NCBI GenBank assembly: GCA_001770775.1
Contig: MESA01000007.1
Coordinates: forward strand, 1-34,441
Length of the DNA stretch: 34,441 nt
From: Burkholderiales bacterium RIFCSPHIGHO2_12_FULL_63_20
Lineage (GTDB): Bacteria; Pseudomonadota; Gammaproteobacteria; Burkholderiales; Burkholderiaceae_C
Direction of reading: 5' to 3'
Shown here: positions 7,294 through 13,856 of the stretch, in pieces
Position numbering within the stretch: the first letter of the stretch is position 1
Layout of the letters: each line of letters opens with the position of its first letter
Notes under the pieces: generated by a model
Seen by the model: only the letters and a program-made list of their open reading frames with translations
Database searches by the model: none
Told to the model about the DNA's origin: nothing
Position numbers and translations under genes: made by a program

Positions 7294-7518
7294 ATGTCAG
7301 TCGCCAAGGTCATAGAGGTCATATCTAAAAGCAAGATCAGTTTCGAGGATGCGATCAAGCAAGGCGTTTCTCGTGCAGCCGAAACGGTCAATGAGGTGAC
7401 GGGTGCATGGGTCAAGGATCAAAGCGTTGAGGTCAGCAACGGGAAGATCACTTCCTACAACGTGATGCTGAAGATCACGTTTGTGCTCAAAGCCTCTTCA
7501 AAGGGCAAGTCCAAGTAA
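7294..7518 (+). CDS. Dodecin (flavin-storage protein)
   Basis: 74 aa from ATG 7294, with GGAG 6 nt upstream; an in-frame ATG at 7261 is less likely. MSVAKVIEVISKSKISFEDAI is the first strand and helix of dodecins, and the conserved A-W-V-K-x-Q segment supplies W39, the flavin-stacking tryptophan, and Q43. Dodecins form hollow dodecamers that bind riboflavin, FMN or FAD and buffer free flavin in the cytoplasm. The Lys/Ser tail SSKGKSK is typical of bacterial members. An intrinsic terminator candidate follows at 7527-7566, suggesting a monocistronic unit. Confidence 0.93.
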   Translation: MSVAKVIEVISKSKISFEDAIKQGVSRAAETVNEVTGAWVKDQSVEVSNGKITSYNVMLKITFVLKASSKGKSK

Positions 7519-7526
7519 GGCTGTAC

Positions 7527-7566
7527 GCGCTGCCGCTCCGCTGGTCGATCGTTGGCGGCGCATTTT
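7527..7566 (+). terminator. Probable terminator after dodecin
   Basis: GCGCTGCC (7527-7534) pairs with GGCGGCGC (7554-7561) over 8 bp with one G-U pair. ATTTTCCTTT follows immediately. The 19-nt loop is long, so efficiency may be modest. Confidence 0.5.
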
Positions 7567-7608
7567 CCTTTATCGCGCATGAAGTACCCAGTCAAAGGAG
7601 ACTGAACC

Positions 7609-7830
7609 TTGAACGCCATCAAACTCATCGCCATCGTGCTCATCATCGGTGGGGTACTCGGCCTGACCTATGGCGGCTTCAGTTACACCAAAGACACGAC
7701 GGCCGTGAAACTGGGTCCTCTCGAGCTTTCCGTCCAAGAGAAAGAAACGGTCAATGTTCCCGTTTGGGCAGGCATCGCAGCCATCGTTGCCGGAGGCCTC
7801 CTCCTCGTGATCGGTGGCAAGCAACGCTGA
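7609..7830 (+). CDS. Small two-helix membrane protein of unknown function
   Basis: 73 aa with a TTG start. AAGGAG at 7595-7600, eight bases upstream, makes this start convincing. Two hydrophobic segments (about 4-24 and 51-68) flank a soluble loop with SYTKDTTAVKLGPLELSVQEKETVNVP, so both ends should lie on the same side of the inner membrane. The LGPLELSVxEKETVNVPVW pattern recurs in short hypothetical membrane proteins of proteobacteria, from memory; no function is known to me. It sits between dodecin and DUF3597. Confidence 0.75.
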   Translation: MNAIKLIAIVLIIGGVLGLTYGGFSYTKDTTAVKLGPLELSVQEKETVNVPVWAGIAAIVAGGLLLVIGGKQR

Positions 7831-7941
7831 TCGCTGGTGTGTTGAGTTAGTGTGAATCTGTGCGGTGCAACAGGCAGAGGCGACACGCCTTTGTCACCCG
7901 GCGGGTGCATGCTGGCTCGCCAATCAACCAGGGAGAGAACC

Positions 7942-8355
7942 ATGGGATTTTTCAGCAATATTCTCGAAAAGCTCGGCATCGGCAAGGAAGACGCCGCAGT
8001 CCCCAAGGCACCGACCACAGCCCCTTCGACCACACCGACAGCTCCTCCCGCAGGAACGGCGCCGGCTGCACCGGCTGCACCCAAACCTGTCGAAATTGTC
8101 GATGTGGTGGCGCAACTGGAGCAACGAGCAAGCGCCAATGCCCAAAAGCTGAACTGGCGAACCTCGATTGTCGATCTGCTCAAGCTCCTCGACATGGACA
8201 GTAGCCTGACTGCACGCAAAGAGCTGGCCACGGAATTGAACTGCCCTGCCGACCTCATGGCGGACTCGGCCAAGATGAACACCTGGCTGCACAAAGCCGT
8301 GCTCACTCGCATCGCTGCCAACGGTGGCAACGTGCCCAAAGAGCTGCTGGACTGA
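7942..8355 (+). CDS. DUF3597 domain-containing protein
   Basis: 137 aa from ATG 7942, with GGGAGAG just upstream; the frame opens earlier (7852) but without ribosome-binding site. The N-terminal MGFFSNILEKLGIGK amphipathic helix leads into an Ala/Pro/Thr-rich linker (about 22-50). A compact domain with LNWRTSIVDLLKLLDMDSSLTARKELA and a C-terminal SAKMNTWLHKAVLTRIAANGGNVP follows, which is DUF3597. The domain is of unknown function. The gap to the next gene is only 36 bp, so it is likely co-transcribed with the DUF937 gene. Confidence 0.85.
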   Translation: MGFFSNILEKLGIGKEDAAVPKAPTTAPSTTPTAPPAGTAPAAPAAPKPVEIVDVVAQLEQRASANAQKLNWRTSIVDLLKLLDMDSSLTARKELATELNCPADLMADSAKMNTWLHKAVLTRIAANGGNVPKELLD

Positions 8356-8391
8356 GCCAGCGACATCACCACCCGGCACAGGAGTAGTCAT

Positions 8392-9015
8392 ATGCAGATC
8401 ACCGACATTCTGGCCCAGATGGGCGGACTCCAGTCCATTGCCAAGGAACTGGGCGTCAGCGAAACGCAGGCCACCAGTGCCGCTGAGGCCCTGGCCCCGG
8501 CCATTCTTGGCGGCTTCAAAAAGCAGGCCCAGTCACGACCTGGGGGCCTTGAAGGCCTGGGCGGTTTGCTGGGGCAACTCGGCGGCGGTGGCCTGCTCGA
8601 CCAGGTGCTGGGTCCGCAGCCCACAGACGTGAGCCGGGGCAACGATGTTCTCGGTCAGATTTTCGGGTCCAAGGATGTGAGCCGCGCGGTGGCGCAGAAC
8701 GCTGCCTCGCAGTCAGGGCTCGACCCCTCGTTGCTCAAGAAGATGCTGCCCATGCTGGCCATGCTGGTCACCGGGTACATGGCCAAGCAAGCTGGTGGCG
8801 GTGCCGCATCCGCTCAGCAAGATCCTTCTGCGGGCGGTCTGGGGGGGCTGGGTGGAGGCCTTGGCGGTTTGCTGGGTGGCCTGCTCGGCGGTGGCGGTGG
8901 TGGCGCCGGTCAGGGCGCCCCCGCATCGGGTGGACTCGCCTCCATGCTGGACCTCAACGGTGACGGCAACCCGCTGGACGACATCATGGGGATGATCGGT
9001 AAAGTAACCCGCTGA
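8392..9015 (+). CDS. DUF937 protein with Gly-rich region and EF-hand-like loop
   Basis: 207 aa; GGAG at 8381-8384 is well placed. Residues 1-45 (ITDILAQMGGLQSIAKELGVSE...AAEALAPAILGGF) match the start of DUF937, repeated in a second half with SGLDPSLLKKMLPMLAMLVTGYM (about 108-130). A low-complexity glycine tract (GGLGGLGGGLGGLLGG, about 147-175) leads to the C-terminal DLNGDGNPLDDIMGMIG, which fits an EF-hand or dockerin-type calcium loop (D-x-N-x-D-G-x-x-x-D-D). No signal peptide is seen. DUF937 is related to the YidB family and has no settled function. Confidence 0.85.
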   Translation: MQITDILAQMGGLQSIAKELGVSETQATSAAEALAPAILGGFKKQAQSRPGGLEGLGGLLGQLGGGGLLDQVLGPQPTDVSRGNDVLGQIFGSKDVSRAVAQNAASQSGLDPSLLKKMLPMLAMLVTGYMAKQAGGGAASAQQDPSAGGLGGLGGGLGGLLGGLLGGGGGGAGQGAPASGGLASMLDLNGDGNPLDDIMGMIGKVTR

Positions 9016-9040
9016 TGCACGCCTGCGTCAGCGCGTGAAG

Positions 9041-9071
9041 GGCAGCGTCAGTCCCGCCGGGACTCGCTGCC
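9041..9071 (+). other. Strong hairpin between DUF937 and GlsB-family genes
   Basis: GGCAGCG (9041-9047) pairs with CGCTGCC (9065-9071), and inside it AGTCCC (9050-9055) with GGGACT (9059-9064), leaving a 3-nt loop and a TC bulge. No T-tract follows, so it looks more like an mRNA stability or processing structure in the 5' leader of the next gene than a terminator. Confidence 0.5.
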
Positions 9072-9103
9072 GAGAAGTTCTGACACCTGAAAGGGGTACA
9101 GAC

Positions 9104-9352
9104 ATGGGTTGGATCATTTCATTGATCATTGGTGGCATCGTCGGCTGGCTGGCGAGCATGTTCATGAACACCGACGCCCAGATGGGCTGGATCGCCAACG
9201 TGCTGGTCGGCGTGGTGGGCTCGATGTTGGGCTTCTGGATTGCCGGAGCGCTGGGCATTGCGCCTGCGGGCGGCATCATGCGTTTTGTGGTCTCGATCGC
9301 CGGCGCGGTGCTGCTGATTTTCATCCTGGGCAAGCTGGGCATCTTTCGATAA
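9104..9352 (+). CDS. GlsB/YeaQ/YmgE family membrane protein
   Basis: 82 aa from ATG 9104 with AAGGGGT about 7 nt upstream. Three hydrophobic segments (about 2-18, 27-48, 58-79) with G-W-I-I-S-L-I-I-G-G-I-V-G-W-L-A and a glycine-rich second helix (NVLVGVVGSMLGFWI) are the family signature. Members are small inner-membrane stress proteins, formerly called transglycosylase-associated; their molecular role is unsettled and many are induced by general stress. The start is preceded by the hairpin at 9041-9071. Confidence 0.9.
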   Translation: MGWIISLIIGGIVGWLASMFMNTDAQMGWIANVLVGVVGSMLGFWIAGALGIAPAGGIMRFVVSIAGAVLLIFILGKLGIFR

Positions 9353-9391
9353 GCGTGACGCCGGGCAGGCGTGGCTTCGTGGTAAGTTTCC

Positions 9392-9420
9392 GGGGGGCAC
9401 ACACCGTGCGCTCGCCCCCC
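9392..9420 (+). terminator. Possible terminator after GlsB-family gene
   Basis: GGGGGGC (9392-9398) pairs exactly with GCCCCCC (9414-9420); an inner GCAC/GTGC pairing extends it. Only ATTT follows, so termination efficiency is doubtful. Confidence 0.4.
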
Positions 9421-9433
9421 ATTTGAATCGCCC

Positions 9434-9742
9434 ATGAAGATCACGCCCACTGTTCTCACCGCGGCCTTGGCCGGCTGCCTCTCTGCGTTTTCCTGGCCCT
9501 GGCTTTGGCCGCTGTTCACAGATCCCGGCTCGTCCGGCAGCATGTGGATGGTATTGGGCATGCTGGTGTTCGTCGCCCTGCCCGCGCACGCTTTTGTCTT
9601 CGGCTTTGGCGGCAGTCCCACGCAACACGGGCGCTCGGTGGATGTGGGCTTGCTCAAGCGCATCGGCGCGTGGTTGAGCGCCGCCATCCTCACCGCTGGC
9701 GCGATGTCGCTTCTCGGCGCGCCCACGACGCCCTTGTCCTGA
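9434..9742 (+). CDS. Small integral membrane protein, unknown function
   Basis: 102 aa. Three hydrophobic segments are visible (about 7-27, 36-60 and 80-96), with WPWLWPLF and HAFVFGFGG between them. No family is recognised. There is no clear Shine-Dalgarno site before ATG 9434. The stop lies 21 bp before the penicillin-binding protein gene, so the two could share a transcript and this protein may be an accessory envelope factor. Confidence 0.65.
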   Translation: MKITPTVLTAALAGCLSAFSWPWLWPLFTDPGSSGSMWMVLGMLVFVALPAHAFVFGFGGSPTQHGRSVDVGLLKRIGAWLSAAILTAGAMSLLGAPTTPLS

Positions 9743-9763
9743 TCCTTCATTCACGCTGTTCCG

Positions 9764-12115
9764 ATGAAACTGGACTTGGCCCGTATCCAGGCGCAGGCTG
9801 TTGTGCTGCTGCGCCGTACGCTGCACCACCTGCGGCACCCTACCCGTCGTGGCATCTTCTGGGGCATCGCCGCCATCCCGGCGTTGTGCCTGCTGTATGT
9901 GCTGGTGTTGATTCCGCTCACACCCAGCATCAGCGACATCCGCAAGGCCCGCATCACCGAACCTGCTCGCATCCTGGCGGCCGACGGCAAAGAGATGGCC
10001 GTGTTCAAACGGGCCAACCGCGCCTGGGTGAAGCTCGACGAGATGTCGCCGCACCTGGTCAAAGCCCTGGTGGCCACCGAAGACCACCGCTTTTACGAGC
10101 ACTTTGGACTGGATTGGCGACGCACCGCCTCGGCCGCGTTGAGCACCTTTTCGGGCGACCGCCAAGGCGGCTCCACCATCACGCAGCAGTTGGCACGCAA
10201 CCTCTACCCCGAGGAGATTGGCCGTGCGCCTACGCTGACCCGCAAGCTGAAAGAGGCCATCACGGCGCTCAAGATCGAGGCCCTGTACTCCAAGGACGAG
10301 ATTCTGGAGACCTATCTCAACACGGTGCCGTTTCTGTACAACGCCTTCGGCATCGAGATGGCGGCTCGCACCTACTTCGACAAGCCTGCCCGCCGGCTGG
10401 ACGTGCTGGAGAGCGCCACGCTGATCGGCATGCTCAAGGGCACCAGTTACTACAACCCGGTGCTCAACCCCGAGCGGGCCGAGCAGCGGCGCAACACCGT
10501 ACTGTCGCAAATGTTCAAGCGCGGTGAGTTGACCGACGCCGAGTTCAATCGCCTTAAAAAGCGCCCGATGCGCCTGGACTTCGAGCGCCAGACGGAGGCC
10601 CCCGGCGAGGCCCCGCACTTCATGCAGCAGTTGCGCAAGTGGCTGATCGAATGGGCGGATCAGAACGATTACGACATCTATGCAGATGGCTTGGTGGTGC
10701 ACACCACCATCGATTCGCGCCTGCAGGCGTGGGCCACGCAGGCGGTGCAACGTCAGGGGCGGCAGCTGCAGTCCGTGGCCGACAGCGCCTGGGCACCCTC
10801 GTCGGTCTGGTCCATTGATCTGGACATGGTGCAGGCCTTCGTGCGTGAGTCGAGCGAGTACAAGAAGGCCCGCGAGGCCGGGCAGACCGAATCGGAAGCC
10901 ATGGCGCGGCTGACGGGCGATGCTGCCTTCATGAAGGCGCTGAAGGAAGAAAAGACCCAGGTGCAGGCTGGCTTCATGGCGCTGGACCCGCAATCAGGCG
11001 AGATTCGCGCCTGGGTGGGCAGCCGCGATTTTGAGCAGGACCAGTTTGACCATGTGCAGCAGGCACGTCGCCAACCAGGGTCCACCTTCAAGCCGTTTGT
11101 GTATGCCGCGGCGTTCATGCAAGGCGCCAAGCCCACAGACACCTTGCCCGACAAGGCCATCGAGATCGAAACCGAGGGCGGCGACGTGTGGCGCCCCACG
11201 GACAGCCGCCCACCCAGTGGCCGCAACATCACACTACGCAGCGGCTTGGTCTATTCCAAGAACATCATCACCGCGCAGTTGATGCAACAGGTGGGCCCCG
11301 GGAAGGTGGCCGACCTGTCGCGCAAGATGGGTGTGAACGAGAGCCCGCTGGAAGAAGTGATGTCGCTCTCGCTGGGCACAAGCCCGGTCACGCTGTATGA
11401 GATGGTGACGGGCTACGGCACCATGGCCAATGGTGGGCGCTACATTGCGCCCCGCTTTGTGACCCGCATTGAAAACCGAGCAGGCAAGGTACTGGGAGAG
11501 TTCGCGATGCCCAAACCCAAGGTGGTGCTGCCCCCCGAGGTGGACGCCACCTTGCTGGACGTGATGCGCGGCGTGATCGACAAGGGCACCGGCTCGGCCA
11601 TTCGCAGCCGCTACGGCTTGCGGGCTGACCTCGCGGGCAAGACGGGCACCACGCAGAACAACACCGATGGCTGGTTCATCATGATGCACGGCCAACTGGT
11701 GGGCGGCGCCTGGGTGGGCTTCAACGACAACCGCATCACCCTGCGCAGCGACTACTGGGGACGAGGTTCGCAAAGTGCCTTGCCCATCGTGGGTGAGGTG
11801 TTTCAACAGGCGCTGCGCAACCGGGTGATCGATGCCCGCCTGCGCCTGGGTGAGCACGACCCCGATGTGATCAAGCGCGTCAATGACTGGCTGGGTGGCG
11901 TTTTGCAGCCGGCCGCACCCGCCAGCGCCGCCAGCGAGACCGATGAAGAGGTCACCGTGGGTGATGAGCCCGTGACCTCGGCAGAGGTGGCCGCCAGCGC
12001 CGTGACACCGGCCGCCAGTGGCACCGCATCGGCCAACCCCACAGCAAGCGAACCGGTGACAGGCAGCGCGTCAGCGCCACGCCCCTCAAATGAAGGGGCC
12101 TCTGAGGGGACTTGA
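9764..12115 (+). CDS. Class A penicillin-binding protein (PBP1-type)
   Basis: 783 aa bifunctional peptidoglycan synthase. One membrane anchor (about 30-52) precedes the GT51 glycosyltransferase domain with EDHRFYEH (catalytic E106) and QGGSTITQQLARNL (about 134-147). The penicillin-binding transpeptidase domain has S440-T-F-K443, S498-K-N500 and K626-T-G-T629, so both active sites look intact. It polymerises lipid II glycan and cross-links stem peptides in the periplasm. The last 60 residues are a low-complexity Ala/Ser/Thr/Glu tail, probably disordered. It is not adjacent to the pilMNOPQ genes that usually flank mrcA in proteobacteria, so it may be an additional class A PBP. Confidence 0.93.
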   Translation: MKLDLARIQAQAVVLLRRTLHHLRHPTRRGIFWGIAAIPALCLLYVLVLIPLTPSISDIRKARITEPARILAADGKEMAVFKRANRAWVKLDEMSPHLVKALVATEDHRFYEHFGLDWRRTASAALSTFSGDRQGGSTITQQLARNLYPEEIGRAPTLTRKLKEAITALKIEALYSKDEILETYLNTVPFLYNAFGIEMAARTYFDKPARRLDVLESATLIGMLKGTSYYNPVLNPERAEQRRNTVLSQMFKRGELTDAEFNRLKKRPMRLDFERQTEAPGEAPHFMQQLRKWLIEWADQNDYDIYADGLVVHTTIDSRLQAWATQAVQRQGRQLQSVADSAWAPSSVWSIDLDMVQAFVRESSEYKKAREAGQTESEAMARLTGDAAFMKALKEEKTQVQAGFMALDPQSGEIRAWVGSRDFEQDQFDHVQQARRQPGSTFKPFVYAAAFMQGAKPTDTLPDKAIEIETEGGDVWRPTDSRPPSGRNITLRSGLVYSKNIITAQLMQQVGPGKVADLSRKMGVNESPLEEVMSLSLGTSPVTLYEMVTGYGTMANGGRYIAPRFVTRIENRAGKVLGEFAMPKPKVVLPPEVDATLLDVMRGVIDKGTGSAIRSRYGLRADLAGKTGTTQNNTDGWFIMMHGQLVGGAWVGFNDNRITLRSDYWGRGSQSALPIVGEVFQQALRNRVIDARLRLGEHDPDVIKRVNDWLGGVLQPAAPASAASETDEEVTVGDEPVTSAEVAASAVTPAASGTASANPTASEPVTGSASAPRPSNEGASEGT

Positions 12116-12203
12116 TCGGGTTACCCGGGTGATGATCCCTAGCAAGGCGGGGCTGGCGCCCTCCTACACTGCCCCGATTGTTTCACTGTCTGAGTCTGTG
12201 TTC

Positions 12204-12758
12204 ATGCGCCATCTTTCCCTGACTTTGTTGGCCTCGGCCCTGTTGTGCACGGCTTCGGCGTCCTGGTCCCAGGCGCGCAAGCCGGTTGCGCCGGCCGCAA
12301 GCTCTGCGCCCGCATCGGCCGCGCAGGCCGAGTCACGCACGGAGCTGGAGATCGACCCGAGCCAGCCGCACATCCAGGCGGCGATGAAGAAAGGGCGCGC
12401 CACCGCAAGCGAGGTGCTGAAGGTGGCCGCCACCGGCGACGAGAAGCGGTATGAAAACGTTGCCGTGCGCGTGCTGGTCCGCGAGGGCAAGCTGCAAGAG
12501 TTCATCTGGCTGCAGCCCATTGAGAAAACCGACAAGGGCTATGTGGGCTATGTGGCCACGATCCCCGTGGTGTTGCAGCGCATGCAGGTTCGCATGAGCT
12601 ACACGTTCAAGCCCGAAGACATCGTGGACTGGATGTACACCGACAAGGTCAAGAAGACCATGCACGGCCAGTTCATCGCCTGCGCCCAGGTCAAGAAAGA
12701 GGCGCCGCAAGACGCCGCCGTGCTGAAACGACGTTACGGTCTGGACTGCTCGCGCTGA
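12204..12758 (+). CDS. DUF2314 domain-containing exported protein
   Basis: 184 aa from ATG 12204. The frame opens at 12090 inside the upstream gene, but the ATG at 12204 begins a clear signal peptide (MRHLSLTLLASALLCTASASWSQA). After an Ala/Ser-rich linker, the segment YENVAVRVLVREGKLQEFIWLQPIEK ... GYVGYVATIPVV ... YTFKPEDIVDWMYTDKVKKTMHG matches DUF2314, a small beta-rich domain of unknown function. Its 3' end overlaps the convergent radical SAM gene by 25 bp, so no terminator separates them. Confidence 0.85.
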   Translation: MRHLSLTLLASALLCTASASWSQARKPVAPAASSAPASAAQAESRTELEIDPSQPHIQAAMKKGRATASEVLKVAATGDEKRYENVAVRVLVREGKLQEFIWLQPIEKTDKGYVGYVATIPVVLQRMQVRMSYTFKPEDIVDWMYTDKVKKTMHGQFIACAQVKKEAPQDAAVLKRRYGLDCSR

Positions 12759-13780
12759 ATCGGCACCACCTTGCGGCCCGTCGCCACGGCGTGACGGGCG
12801 CGCAATTGACCGCATCCCCCATCCACATCTTGCCCGGCTGAGTTGCGTAGCTTGGTCAAAATGCCGCGCTGGTGCAGGGTGCGTGCAATGGCCGCCGCCT
12901 TCTCCCACGAGGGGCGACGGAAAGGCAACTCGGGTACGTCGTTATACGGGATCATGTTCATCAGGGCGTACTTGCCCTTGAGCAGGCGCACGATGCCGTC
13001 GAGCTCTTCTTCCGTGTCGTTGATGCCATCCAGCAAGGTCCACTGGTACTGAATGGGATAGCCGGTGGCACGGGCGTAGCGCTCGCCCTCCTCCACCAAC
13101 TCTTCCGGGCTGATGCGGGGAGCCCGTGGCAGCAGTTCGGCGCGCACATCGGCCTTGGTGGAGTGCAGAGACAAGGCCAGCGCCGGTTTGACCCGACCCT
13201 GCGGCAGGCGCTCGAAAGCGCGAGGGGCGCCCACGGTGGAGAACACCAGGCTCTTGTGGCCGATGTTGCCCACGGTGCCCAGCAGATCGATCGCCTCCAG
13301 CACGTTGTCGAGGTTGTGCGAGGGCTCGCCCATGCCCATGAAGACCACCTTCTTGACTGGGCGCAGGGTGCGAGCCAAGGCCACCTGAGCCACGATCTCG
13401 GCACTGCCGATCTGCCGCAGCAGGCCTTCCTTGCCGGTCATGCAGAACACACAGCCCACAGCGCAGCCGATCTGGGTAGAGACACACAGGCCGTCACGAG
13501 GCAGCAGCACGCTCTCGGCCATCTGACCATCGGCGAGCTCGACCAGCAGGCGGGCGGAGCCGTCATCACCTGGATGTTGCGAGCGCAGGCGGGCCAGGCC
13601 CTCGAGCTCGGCCACGATGTCGGGCAAGGCGGCGCGCACCTCTTGAGGCAGAAAGTCTTGCAACTGGCGGCGGCCGCTGTCTTGCGGCAAGGCCTGAGAC
13701 CACAGACGCAGCACGCGCTGTTCGTGGATGGGTTTGGCGCCCAGGTCACGAAGACGCTGGCGGAGGGTGTGGATGCGCAT
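12734..13780 (-). CDS. RlmN/Cfr-family radical SAM RNA methyltransferase
   Basis: 348 aa. The radical SAM cluster ligands are C106-x3-C110-x2-C113 (GCAVGCVFCMTG), GMGEP is at 149-153, and the two mechanistic cysteines of RlmN are present: C99 (LCVSTQIGC) and C323 (GGCGQL). A family member would methylate C2 of an adenine, as RlmN does at 23S rRNA A2503 and some tRNAs, using two SAM molecules. The usual betaproteobacterial rlmN lies near ndk, ispG and hisS, none of which is here, so this may be a paralogue with a different RNA target. No Shine-Dalgarno site is evident. It converges on and overlaps the DUF2314 gene. Confidence 0.88.
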   Translation of the reverse strand: MRIHTLRQRLRDLGAKPIHEQRVLRLWSQALPQDSGRRQLQDFLPQEVRAALPDIVAELEGLARLRSQHPGDDGSARLLVELADGQMAESVLLPRDGLCVSTQIGCAVGCVFCMTGKEGLLRQIGSAEIVAQVALARTLRPVKKVVFMGMGEPSHNLDNVLEAIDLLGTVGNIGHKSLVFSTVGAPRAFERLPQGRVKPALALSLHSTKADVRAELLPRAPRISPEELVEEGERYARATGYPIQYQWTLLDGINDTEEELDGIVRLLKGKYALMNMIPYNDVPELPFRRPSWEKAAAIARTLHQRGILTKLRNSAGQDVDGGCGQLRARHAVATGRKVVPIQREQSRP

Positions 13781-13856
13781 GGCAGGGAGGCGAAATCAGG
13801 CGCCAGTGTAGGCACTTTTGGGGGTACATCTGGCCTGCGCACGTCCGCTGCGCGCC

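Noticed and set aside
9119-10993. 624-codon minus-strand open frame opposite the penicillin-binding protein
   Set aside because: It runs antisense to a gene with full catalytic motifs, has Arg/His/Gln-rich composition with no recognisable domain, and is a product of high-GC codon bias.
12081-12099. GCCCCT/AGGGGC hairpin at the end of the penicillin-binding protein gene
   Set aside because: It lies inside the coding sequence, has a 6-bp stem and lacks a T-tract, so it is not a supported terminator.
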